Positions 28,816 to 37,700 of a stretch of DNA of 64,000 bases are shown piece by piece. Origin of the DNA: Salirhabdus salicampi (lineage in GTDB: Bacteria; Bacillota; Bacilli; Bacillales; Alkalibacillaceae); assembly GCF_024259515.1 (NCBI RefSeq), contig NZ_JANBWE010000003.1, positions 62,001 to 126,000 on the forward strand, given 5' to 3'. The notes under the pieces are model-generated. The model worked only from the letters and a program-made list of their open reading frames with translations. It did no database searches and was not told where the DNA came from. Each line of letters starts with the position of its first letter. The first letter of the stretch is position 1. The position numbers and the translations under genes are program-made.

Positions 28816-29534
28816 TGAATCATATGATTCAATTCATGAAGCAAATTTCAGGTCGGTTTATTTCAAATGATTATACATCTTTATCAGACCCGCATCAAAT
28901 AGCATATCTTCGAAACTTGCAAAGAGAAATAAAAAAAAATGATGTGCTAAATATACCATTTGATGATTTACAAGTCGTTGTATTTGATATAGAGACTACT
29001 GGCTTTTACCCATATAAAGGGGATCGAATTTTAACCATAGGTGCTGTAAAGATGGTAGGTGATCAGATTTTTGAAGATGATACATTTTACTCGGCCATCT
29101 ATAGTGAAGAAGGGCCGTCCGAGAAAATAGAAAAGCTTACAGGCATAACAAAAGAACAGTTAATGAAAGCCCCGCCTCTTCAGGAAGTGCTAAGGCAATT
29201 TTACCAATTTGCGAAAAGTGATACTCTCGTTGCACACCATTCTAATCATGAAAAACAATTTATGAAGCGTGCCAACTGGGAAGCTTTGAAAACAAACTTC
29301 CAACACCGTATTCTTGATACGACGTTTTTAATGAAACCAATTGGCCCGGAGTTAAACCTTACTTCACTTGATGAATATTGTGATTACTTCGGCATATATA
29401 ACGAACAAAGACATCATGCTCTTTATGATGCGATTGCAACCGCCAATATATGGTCAGAGGGCATACGCAGCGTGAAACAGTTAGGTTATAGTAACTTAAA
29501 CGACTTATACTCCTATTTAGCGAACGAGCTATAG
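28809..29534 (+). CDS. DnaQ-like 3'-5' exonuclease
   Basis: The DEDDh exonuclease motifs are clear: Exo I FDIETTGFYP, Exo II in VAHHSNHEKQF and Exo III HHALYDAIAT. The protein is about 240 residues. The start is ambiguous between GTG 28800, ATG 28809 and ATG 28815 (TAATG with the upstream stop); all overlap the DUF294 gene, so translation is coupled. Such exonucleases trim DNA or RNA 3' ends. The repeated DUF294-exonuclease pairing next to transporters suggests a nucleotide-based signalling or turnover role, but this is unproven. Confidence 0.82.
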   Translation: MVMNHMIQFMKQISGRFISNDYTSLSDPHQIAYLRNLQREIKKNDVLNIPFDDLQVVVFDIETTGFYPYKGDRILTIGAVKMVGDQIFEDDTFYSAIYSEEGPSEKIEKLTGITKEQLMKAPPLQEVLRQFYQFAKSDTLVAHHSNHEKQFMKRANWEALKTNFQHRILDTTFLMKPIGPELNLTSLDEYCDYFGIYNEQRHHALYDAIATANIWSEGIRSVKQLGYSNLNDLYSYLANEL

Positions 29535-29648
29535 CAAGGAATTAAGGGCTTTAGCTATTTCTCGATTTTAAAATTACGTCATGTTCATTGTCTGTGCTAG
29601 TTTGACTCCTTTTTTCTTATAATCATTACTAGAAACACAATCTAGCAT

Positions 29649-30164
29649 TTAGTTTTGATCAAAACGATATATGTATGCTTTCACTATAATGCCATCATTA
29701 GCAGGTTCAAAATCAAATTCGGGTAATCGTTTGAAACCTAACTTCTCATATAATTGAATAGCATCCTTCATAAAATCTCCGGTATGTAAACCTATAGAGG
29801 CATAATGCCTTGCTTTTACTCGTGTCATACATTCTTTAATCAAGGCTAATGCCACGCCTTTCCCCCTTGCTTCGGGAGAGACTGCAAGCATGCGAATTTC
29901 AGGATATTCGAGTTGATTTATAAATTCGTAAGCTTCCACTTTTGCTGGGAATAAGACAACACTCCCTACCATTTCCTCATTTATCTCTGCGATGATCACG
30001 TCTACATTCGGTTGCTGATCTACATTGGAAGTCAATGTAGCTTTGAGTGCATTCCAGTGATCTTCAGGAAGCACTTTAGCATATTCACGGTAAGCATGTA
30101 TTCTTTGCTTTTGGACTTGCTTTAATATACTTTGGTCAGCATCATAGATTTTTATTTCTTCCAT
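29649..30164 (-). CDS. GNAT-family N-acetyltransferase
   Basis: The 171-residue protein carries the acetyl-CoA-binding motif A (RMLAVSPEARGKGVALALI, ~90-108) and motif B (GLHTGDFMKDAIQLYEKLGF). It ends YIYRFDQN. The acceptor is unknown. It starts seven bases after the stop of the upstream minus-strand glutathionyl-hydroquinone-reductase-like gene and is probably co-transcribed with it. ATG 30164 is preceded by GGAAGG. Confidence 0.88.
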   Translation of the reverse strand: MEEIKIYDADQSILKQVQKQRIHAYREYAKVLPEDHWNALKATLTSNVDQQPNVDVIIAEINEEMVGSVVLFPAKVEAYEFINQLEYPEIRMLAVSPEARGKGVALALIKECMTRVKARHYASIGLHTGDFMKDAIQLYEKLGFKRLPEFDFEPANDGIIVKAYIYRFDQN

Positions 30165-30171
30165 TGTTCAT

Positions 30172-31161
30172 CTACCTTCCTGTAAATAGGAATTTTTCTT
30201 CCTTTTTACTTAACCTTTCCCGGCCATGTGCCGTGTTCCAACCGGATAGATCAGGCCCTTTCGGTAATACTTTCAGCTGTTCTTTATGGGGTGATAACGT
30301 AATGGAAAGATGATAATGTCTTTTAATCGCATTAAAGTCAGTTGTGTCCCCAAACCCTGGAGTTTGGTATAGATCCCGTACATAGTCCCATAAATGATGG
30401 TATTCCCGGATTAAATTTCGATTCGCATAAAAGGCAGTAAAGTAGGCGATATCAAAGCGTACGAGGGTTGTGTATAACCGAACGTCCGAATCGGTTATAT
30501 AGTCCCCGAATAAATAGCGTTGTTTAGAAAGACGCCCTTCTAATTGGTCTAATCTATGGAATAAAGCATCGTAAGCTTCTTCATATGCTTCTTGCGATTG
30601 AGCAAAACCACATTTATATACACCATTATTTATATCTTGAAAAATGACATCGTTCATGTGTTCAATGTCTCCACGTAAGTGTTCAGGATATAAATCCGGA
30701 CTGTTTTCTTTATGATATGGTTTCCATACGGTTTCAAAGTAATTTGTCAGTTTAAAGTAATCGTTATTAACTACTTTCCTCTTTTTCAAATCAACGATGA
30801 CAGGTACAGTAGGTCTGCCATCATATTGATGATCAGTATGTTTATAAATTTCACTTAAATATGTAATTCCTAAAACTGGGTCAACACCGTGTTCATCTAA
30901 CGCGAATTCCCAATCCACTCGTTCAATGTTTGGCCTTATTGGACTCGTTGTGCCTAAGCTGATTACGTCCTCTAAACCTAAAATTCTCCGTACAATGACA
31001 GCGCGATGTGCCCAAGGACAAGCCGGTGACCAAATTAGTCGATAACGTTTCGGTTCCACTGGCAATTCGTTAACTTTCGACCCAAAGGGGGTTGTAAATT
31101 GATTCATTTGCCGTTTGAAAGATCCATCTTTACTAATCTCGGCAGGCTTTTTACGTATCAA
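30172..31161 (-). CDS. Glutathionyl-hydroquinone reductase-like (Xi-class GST, YqjG family)
   Basis: The ~329-residue protein has the Xi-class signature SPACPWAHRAVIVR with the catalytic cysteine, and a GST C-terminal helical domain (FGDYITDSDVRLYTTLVRFD). The enzyme reduces glutathionyl-hydroquinones. Bacillaceae normally use bacillithiol instead of glutathione, so the natural thiol is uncertain. I favour the TTG at 31161 because AAAGGATGAT lies right before it; the ATG at 31170 sits inside that Shine-Dalgarno. Confidence 0.85.
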   Translation of the reverse strand: MIRKKPAEISKDGSFKRQMNQFTTPFGSKVNELPVEPKRYRLIWSPACPWAHRAVIVRRILGLEDVISLGTTSPIRPNIERVDWEFALDEHGVDPVLGITYLSEIYKHTDHQYDGRPTVPVIVDLKKRKVVNNDYFKLTNYFETVWKPYHKENSPDLYPEHLRGDIEHMNDVIFQDINNGVYKCGFAQSQEAYEEAYDALFHRLDQLEGRLSKQRYLFGDYITDSDVRLYTTLVRFDIAYFTAFYANRNLIREYHHLWDYVRDLYQTPGFGDTTDFNAIKRHYHLSITLSPHKEQLKVLPKGPDLSGWNTAHGRERLSKKEEKFLFTGR

Positions 31162-31336
31162 GGCAATCATCCTTTCTAATAGGGAAGAAGCAAGTTTCTA
31201 TAAGGTTATAATATGTAAACCTTTCCGTCAATTTGTTACGAAAAAGGTAAGATAAATTAAATTCATGGATTTATTAAACAAAAATTGCGATACTATAGTT
31301 CGAAGAATAGACGAAATAAAAATAGGGGGATTTATT

Positions 31337-32386
31337 GTGGAAATAGGTTTAAGTACTTTTGTTGAAACAACTCCAGACCCAAAGACAGGAAAAGTGATTA
31401 GTCACGCTCAAAGAATTCGTGAAGTTGTCGAGGAAATTGTTCTGGCTGATCAAGTAGGACTGGATGTATTTGGGGTTGGGGAGCACCATCGAAAGGATTT
31501 TGCTGCTTCGTCTCCTGCGGTCATCTTAGCGGCAGCGGCATCTCAAACAAAACAGATTCGGTTAACAAGTGCCGTCACTGTTTTATCATCTGACGATCCT
31601 GTTCGTGTATTTCAAAATTTCGCAACTGTAGATGGGCTTTCTAACGGGAGAGCCGAGATTATGGCGGGTAGAGGTTCATTTATTGAATCCTTTCCACTGT
31701 TTGGATATGATTTGCATGATTATGAAGAGTTGTTTGATGAAAAGCTAGAGTTATTACTTAAGTTACGCGATGCGGAAATGGTGTCGTGGAAAGGGAAGCA
31801 TAGACCTGCTATCAATAATAGAGGGGTTTATCCACGTCCAGTTCAAGACCCATTGCCAATATGGATCGGAAGTGGAGGAAACCCACAATCTGTTGTTCGT
31901 GCTGGAACTTTAGGATTGCCTCTTGTATTAGCCATTATTGGTGGACGTCCATTACAGTTCGAACCGCTTGTTCGTTTATATAAACAAGCAGCTGCACAGG
32001 CTGGTCATGATGTATCAAAGCTTCCAATTGCATCTCACTCCCACGGTTTTGTAGGAGAAGATACTGACACAGCAGCGAACCAGTTTTTCCCTTCCACTCA
32101 GCAAGTGATGAATGAAATTGGTCGAGAAAGAGGATGGGGTCATTATGATAGAGCAGCATTTGATGCGGCGCGAAGTTTCGAAGGAGCTCTTTACGTAGGG
32201 GATGTAGAAACAGTAGCACAAAAAATTATTTATCTACGTAAAAACGTAGGTATTACACGATTTATGTTGCACTGTCCACTCGGAACAATGCCTCATGAGG
32301 ATGTCATGAGGTCAATTGAATTACTCGGAAAAGAGGTTGCTCCACGGGTTCGTGAAGAAATTTCCAAGTGGGAAAGTGGTCAATAA
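31337..32386 (+). CDS. LLM-class flavin-dependent oxidoreductase (luciferase-like)
   Basis: The 349-residue protein (VEIGLSTFVETTPDPKTG) is a luciferase-like TIM-barrel flavoenzyme with the FMN-site motifs GVGEHHRKDF and MAGRGSFIESFPLFG. The GTG at 31337 is preceded by AGGGGGA; an in-frame ATG at 31265 lacks a ribosome site. Homologues in Bacillus are annotated only as LLM oxidoreductases, so the substrate is unknown. It is divergent from the reductase gene and 110 bases upstream of a second flavoenzyme gene. Confidence 0.88.
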   Translation: MEIGLSTFVETTPDPKTGKVISHAQRIREVVEEIVLADQVGLDVFGVGEHHRKDFAASSPAVILAAAASQTKQIRLTSAVTVLSSDDPVRVFQNFATVDGLSNGRAEIMAGRGSFIESFPLFGYDLHDYEELFDEKLELLLKLRDAEMVSWKGKHRPAINNRGVYPRPVQDPLPIWIGSGGNPQSVVRAGTLGLPLVLAIIGGRPLQFEPLVRLYKQAAAQAGHDVSKLPIASHSHGFVGEDTDTAANQFFPSTQQVMNEIGRERGWGHYDRAAFDAARSFEGALYVGDVETVAQKIIYLRKNVGITRFMLHCPLGTMPHEDVMRSIELLGKEVAPRVREEISKWESGQ

Positions 32387-32496
32387 TAGTACTGCAAAAT
32401 GTTCTCAACATGTATTTTGGGGGTCCGTTTTCTTTCTCAAAATAGCAGTAGTTATCACTAAGTAATATTGTGTTTAAAGGAAGTAGGAGGGAATGT

Positions 32497-33039
32497 ATGA
32501 AAGTATTAGTTATCGTTGTACATCCATCTTTACAAGATTCAAGGCTAAATGCGGCATTAAAATCAGCTATTGATCACGAGCCAAACATTACGGTTCATGA
32601 CCTATACAGTACTTATCCTCGTGAGCAAATTAATGTAAAAAAAGAGCAGCAATTATTAGAAGAGCATGATCGTATTGTCTTTCAATTTCCAAACTATTGG
32701 TATAGTTATCCCCCTCTTTTAAAGAAATGGTTTGATGAAGTGTTGGAACGTGGCTGGGCTTTTAAAGAGGGCTTTGCCCTTCGGGGTAAGGAGCTTGGGG
32801 TTGCTATAAGTTCAGCCTTTACTCCTGAAGAGTATCGATTTGATGGGCTTCACCGGTTTACAATCGAACAAATTTTAGCTCCATTTTACGCTACTTGTAA
32901 CTTTATTCGAGCAAAAACAATCCCTATATTTAAAACATTTGAGGAAAGTATAGATACGACGGAAGAACTTATTGAACATGCGAATAAATATGTTCAACAT
33001 TTGAAAGCGCCATATTCGTTTCACTACAATTCCTATTAA
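32497..33039 (+). CDS. Flavodoxin-fold NAD(P)H oxidoreductase (YwrO/KefF/MdaB family)
   Basis: This 180-residue protein has a flavodoxin-like fold with VIVVHPSLQDSRLNAAL (FMN phosphate loop) and the family motif QFPNYWYSYPPLLKKWFDEV. Members are quinone or nitro reductases, B. subtilis general stress protein 14 among them. The ATG at 32497 follows AGGAGG (32486-32491); an in-frame start at 32470 is rejected. With the LLM oxidoreductase it forms a small redox/detoxification group. Confidence 0.88.
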   Translation: MKVLVIVVHPSLQDSRLNAALKSAIDHEPNITVHDLYSTYPREQINVKKEQQLLEEHDRIVFQFPNYWYSYPPLLKKWFDEVLERGWAFKEGFALRGKELGVAISSAFTPEEYRFDGLHRFTIEQILAPFYATCNFIRAKTIPIFKTFEESIDTTEELIEHANKYVQHLKAPYSFHYNSY

Positions 33040-33073
33040 AAAAGGTTGGACTAATGATAGTCCAACCTTTTAC
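33038..33073. terminator. Bidirectional terminator between convergent genes
   Basis: AAAAGGTTGGACTA pairs perfectly with TAGTCCAACCTTTT around ATGA. A-rich and T-rich flanks on both sides suit termination from both directions. Confidence 0.93.
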
Positions 33074-33078
33074 CTTAT

Positions 33079-34098
33079 TTATTGAAGAGAATCTTTAACT
33101 TCAGCTTCTACTTCTTCGTCAACCCAAGTCGTCCATACATCCTCTTTTTCTTCGAGGAACCAAATAACAGCATCATTAATTTGCGCATCGTTTTCTTGCA
33201 TGTATGCTAATGCTTCGGCTGTTAATAAACTACTTGATTGATAATCCGTTAAAAACTGTGCTACTTCAGGGGCTCTTTCTGGTAAAGATTGTGTAGCTGC
33301 TACAACCACTTCGTTCGGTGGAAATTCACTACCGTAGCCATTATCCCATTTTTCTTGGGAGAATTGAGGTTCTTCTAATAACGTTAAGTCATATTTACCA
33401 GTAATCCAAGTCGGTTCCCAATAGTAACCAACCCATGGTTCACCTTTTTGGAATGCCGTTTCAATTGAAGCTGCTAATGCTGCAGCAGAACCAGGTTTAA
33501 AGAAATTATATTTATCATCTAACCCATAAGTACTTACTTTTTCTTCCATAATCATCGTAGCATCCCATCCGGATGGTCCACCCATAATACGTCCTTTATC
33601 TGGATTTTCAGGGTCTTGGAATAGCTCCGGGTATTTTGCAAGATCAGCAACCGTTTTCAAGTCCGGTGCAATTGGGTCTATTCCTCTTTTGTCGTCACCC
33701 TCAATGACAAATGTTGGAACATAAAATCCTTGAGCATTATCGTCGAAGTTGACGCCTAGCTCAACTACCTCTCCACTTTCGATAATTTCATCGTATAGTT
33801 CAGAAGAGTTACCAGTCCATACTTCCATATAAGCGTCTACATCACCATTTTTTAAGCCTGTTAATGTGATAGGAGTAGAACCAGTTACTGCATCTGTTTC
33901 ATAACCATATCCATTTTCAACAATATATTGAGCTAAAGCGGTATGAAAACGAACACTATCCCAATCTCCATTACCGAATACAATTTCCTCTTTCTTTTGT
34001 CCGTTTGAATTGCTTTCTTCTGAACCGCAAGCTGTTAATGCAACAATTAATAACGTAAATAAAATCGTTTTGATAGTCTTTTTCGTCGTTGTTTTCAT
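33079..34098 (-). CDS. Glycine betaine-type substrate-binding lipoprotein (orphan)
   Basis: The 339-residue protein has a lipoprotein signal with LTAC (C24) and an OpuAC/ProX-like binding domain with several tryptophans (DAYMEVWTGN, VGYYWEPTWI). The ATG at 34098 follows GGAGG by six bases. No permease or ATPase gene adjoins it, so it must work with transporter parts encoded elsewhere, perhaps those of the OpuA system at 14.7 kb, or respond to another quaternary amine. The ligand is not determinable from sequence alone. Confidence 0.85.
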   Translation of the reverse strand: MKTTTKKTIKTILFTLLIVALTACGSEESNSNGQKKEEIVFGNGDWDSVRFHTALAQYIVENGYGYETDAVTGSTPITLTGLKNGDVDAYMEVWTGNSSELYDEIIESGEVVELGVNFDDNAQGFYVPTFVIEGDDKRGIDPIAPDLKTVADLAKYPELFQDPENPDKGRIMGGPSGWDATMIMEEKVSTYGLDDKYNFFKPGSAAALAASIETAFQKGEPWVGYYWEPTWITGKYDLTLLEEPQFSQEKWDNGYGSEFPPNEVVVAATQSLPERAPEVAQFLTDYQSSSLLTAEALAYMQENDAQINDAVIWFLEEKEDVWTTWVDEEVEAEVKDSLQ

Positions 34099-34600
34099 AA
34101 CATCCTCCAATGTAGTAGTTTTATAGTTTCCTATTGCTTTTGCTGATGGGTAGTTAACTTCGTGTTTAGTAACATAAAGATATGTATACTGTTATACCTA
34201 ACGAAGTGAACCATCAGCATACCCCCCTTACGAACTGTTACTTAAAAAATTTTATAAGATTCAAAACATAAACTCAAATTGCATTCTTATGCATTATTCC
34301 GGTTAAAACATGATGAGAGGCTATCTCGTTCGTTCAGTGATTGACATCATACAAAAGGACTCATTTATGAAGCTATTCATCTATTTACTCCTAATTTAGA
34401 GCTTTAGCGACATATTACACTCAAGATGGTAAGAAAAAATATAGAAGTTAATAAAAAATCCAATATATGTAATTTGTTAGGGAGTTTGTTCTATAAAAAT
34501 GGGTGTAGGAGGAGGTTTTTAAGTATAAAAGACCATTCAATAAAAAGTAAATTATTGGTAACATCAAAGAGAACTTATAAGAATATAGATTCATAATCAA
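34099..34600. other. Intergenic stretch upstream of the rhs riboswitch
   Basis: About 500 AT-rich bases separate the divergent lipoprotein and rhs genes. No coding frame or RNA was recognised; the promoters of both genes should lie here but none is convincing by eye. Confidence 0.5.
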
Positions 34601-34605
34601 TGTAA

Positions 34606-34740
34606 ATCCATAACGAAAGGGCAAACTTAGTGAAAACTAAGGGCGCAAAGCCACGGGTCTAAGGTAGTAAATCTACTATGATGGCTGGGTTACCGAATAC
34701 AAATGGACAAGCCCTTTCTGACTTGGAGGAAAGGAGAACA
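34606..34740 (+). promoter_or_regulatory. Cyclic di-GMP-I (GEMM) riboswitch and expression platform
   Basis: All hallmarks of the c-di-GMP-I aptamer are present: GGGCAAAC (34619-34626), P2 capped by a GAAA tetraloop (CTTAGT-GAAA-ACTAAG, 34626-34641), the core GCGCAAAGCCACGGG (34643-34657) and GGCTGGGTTACCG (34683-34695). CCAT/ATGG can close P1. Downstream, GCCCTTTC (34711-34718) can pair with GAAAGGGC (34615-34622) in the aptamer or with GAAAGG (34729-34734) at the rhs ribosome site, suggesting control of translation. It lies 3 bases before the rhs start codon. Confidence 0.95.
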
Positions 34741-34742
34741 TT

Positions 34743-37700
34743 TTGAAAAGATTACTTTACAAGACTTTTATTTGTTTCTTAGCTTTCTTATTAATCGCGA
34801 CGAGCTTTGTACCAGGCTTAAACAAATTGAATGTTAATGCAGCAACACCGGAAATATTTTTCGGTCCTGGTCTAGATGCTTGGCTACCACAGCCTGGAGG
34901 TCCTCCCAGCGGGACAGACAACTTTTCCGCCCTTGCTTCAAGTGGGGAAAGGAGAGACCCATCACAACCACCACAAATGTGGGGAGTCGAACCAAGTGAT
35001 TTACCAGAGGAATTACAATCTACTTATTTAAATGAATTTGTTCGCTTACCACAGGGGGATGTTTATTACCAAGCGGATGATTTTATTTTACCATCATACG
35101 GCTTTCCAATTACGATTCAACGATTATATCAATCGAAACACCAAAATGATAAATCTGCCTTTGGTTATGGGTGGAACTTTCCATATGCTCACTCTATTGA
35201 AATGTTTGAGGACTTCAATATATCCGAATTTCGGCCCGATGGCACAGTTGTAAACTATATATATCATCAAGAAGATGAAGAGTTAATGGTAGATGAGTAC
35301 GATGGTGATGAAAGTATCTACTACCCTTTAGACGAGGGGTACTACACGACAGAAGGTAATGATGTAGCCGAATTAAAGCGTGTAAGTAAAGATGAGTATG
35401 AAGTAGAGATGCCAAATGGCACCGTCTATACATTTTACGGATATAAAGCATCATGGAGGGAAAATGCAGACCCAAAGGCTGGGAAAATAACTGCTATCCA
35501 CGATCGTCAAGGGAATGAAGTATCGATTAGTTATGACCATTCAGGAAACATTACATCGATTTCGAGTGACGATGGCCGAAAATTAACCTTTCAATATGAT
35601 AATGGTCTTATTACATCTATGACCAATCCACTTGGACAGCAAACAACATATACTTATGATAATGATTTATTACAAACCGTTACATATCCAGATGGTACAT
35701 TGGAGACTTATACATATAAAAATGGAAAATTAGTATCTATTACCCGTTCTGGCGAAGGAACATATGAAATTAGTTATAACGGAGGACAAGTTACAAAGGT
35801 ACTACACGAAGGGGATTACCTGTACCATTATTCCTATCAAGGCAATAAAATTGAAGAAACAAACGGTGAAGGAGCTAAGACGACCTACTACTACAACGAG
35901 GAGCAAATTGCGAAGAAAGTGGCTCCTAATGGTGATGTCTATCAATATCATTACGATGACCAACAACGTTTAGAAGAGGTTGTAGGACCTGATGAGACAG
36001 TTACATACGCTTATGATGCAAATCATCATATAACAAACACGGTATCATCATTAGGTGAAGAGACATCTGTAACGTATGATGATCAGTTAAATTTGCCAAT
36101 AAAAACAGAAGACGAGATCGGAAATATATGGCGTAGACAATATGATGAGGCTGGGAATCTTATCGAATTAACATACCCACAAGGATCAAAGGAGTTCTTT
36201 GAATATGATGCTCGTGGTTTATTGACGAAGACGATAAATGGGGACAAGCATGAGACGAACTACGAATATGATCAATATGGTCAATTAAGCAAGATGGTTG
36301 ATCCTAAAGGGAATGTTACAAAATATAAATATAATGAAGTCGGGCAATTAATTGAGTACACATTACCAAACGGAGCTGCTACTCATTATGAATATGATGA
36401 GAGAAATCGCCTTCTTAAAGTAACAGACACAAAAAGCCAGGTGATTGAGTACAAATATGACGGTCATGGTAGGTTAGTTGAGGAGAAGTTGCCGAATGGT
36501 TCCTCCACCCGTTATACCTACAATAAAAAAGGGCAAGTCGTAGAAAAACTGGCACCAAATGATGCTACTTTTGCGTACGAATATGATGCAATGGGTCAAT
36601 TAACTCGAATTGAAGGTCCATCCCGTTACTACGTCCAGTACGAATATGATGACTTAGGTAGATTGGTTCATACAACTGGTAACGGAATAATGGAAGAATC
36701 CTTTGAATACGATAGTTTAAATAATGTGACAACACATACGACACCGTACGAAACGTGGTCGTACGAATATAACCAGCAAGGTTTAATTACGGAAATATAC
36801 CGAGATGATACGTTATTTACAACTTATCGTTATGATAAAAATGGTTTTCCGAAAGAAGTCATAGATGTAGATGGGAATACTTTTACTTTGGAACACGACT
36901 CCGTTGGTCGCCTACTGCGGAGTGTAGAACCCAATGGAGCAGAAACGAAATATGAGTATAACGATTTCGGCAATGTCACGAAAGAAGAGAATGCCTTAGG
37001 TGATGTAACGAGATATGAATACAATGCGTTGCAGCAACTGACAAAGGTAATAGGCCCAGATGGGGAAGAGACCACATACACATATGATGCGCTTGGAAAT
37101 GTATTAAGTATTATAGACCCCTTAGGATATATAACGACCTTTTCATATGATGGTTTAGGACAGCTAATATCTGAGACAGACGCAAACGGGAAAGAGACAA
37201 CATATAGCTATAATGAGCTCGGACTAATGGATAGTTTTACCACACAATCTGGTCAAATCTATCAATTTCATTATGATGACATGGGAAACGTAATCAAAGT
37301 AACGAACCCATTAAACAACTCCGAGTCGTTTACCTATGATGAACGGAACAGAATTACAAGTACGACGAATGAGGCAGGTTATACAACGACTTTTGCTTAC
37401 GATGATGAAAACAATAAGGTGACGATTACAAACCCATTAAAGTCAAAAGCTGTATATACATATAATCAGGAAGGTTTACCAGTTTCATTTGTAGACCCAA
37501 ATGGAAACGAAACTAAGTATGTATATGATGGCTGGGGACGTTTAGTGAAGGTCGTTGATCCATTTGGAGAGGCTTATACGTATGAATATGACAGTTTAGA
37601 TCAACTAACGAAAATCGTAAACCCATTAGAAGAGGTTACAACCTATGAATACAATGGGATTGGTCAAATTGAGTCAATTGTTGCACCTAATGGCGGTATA

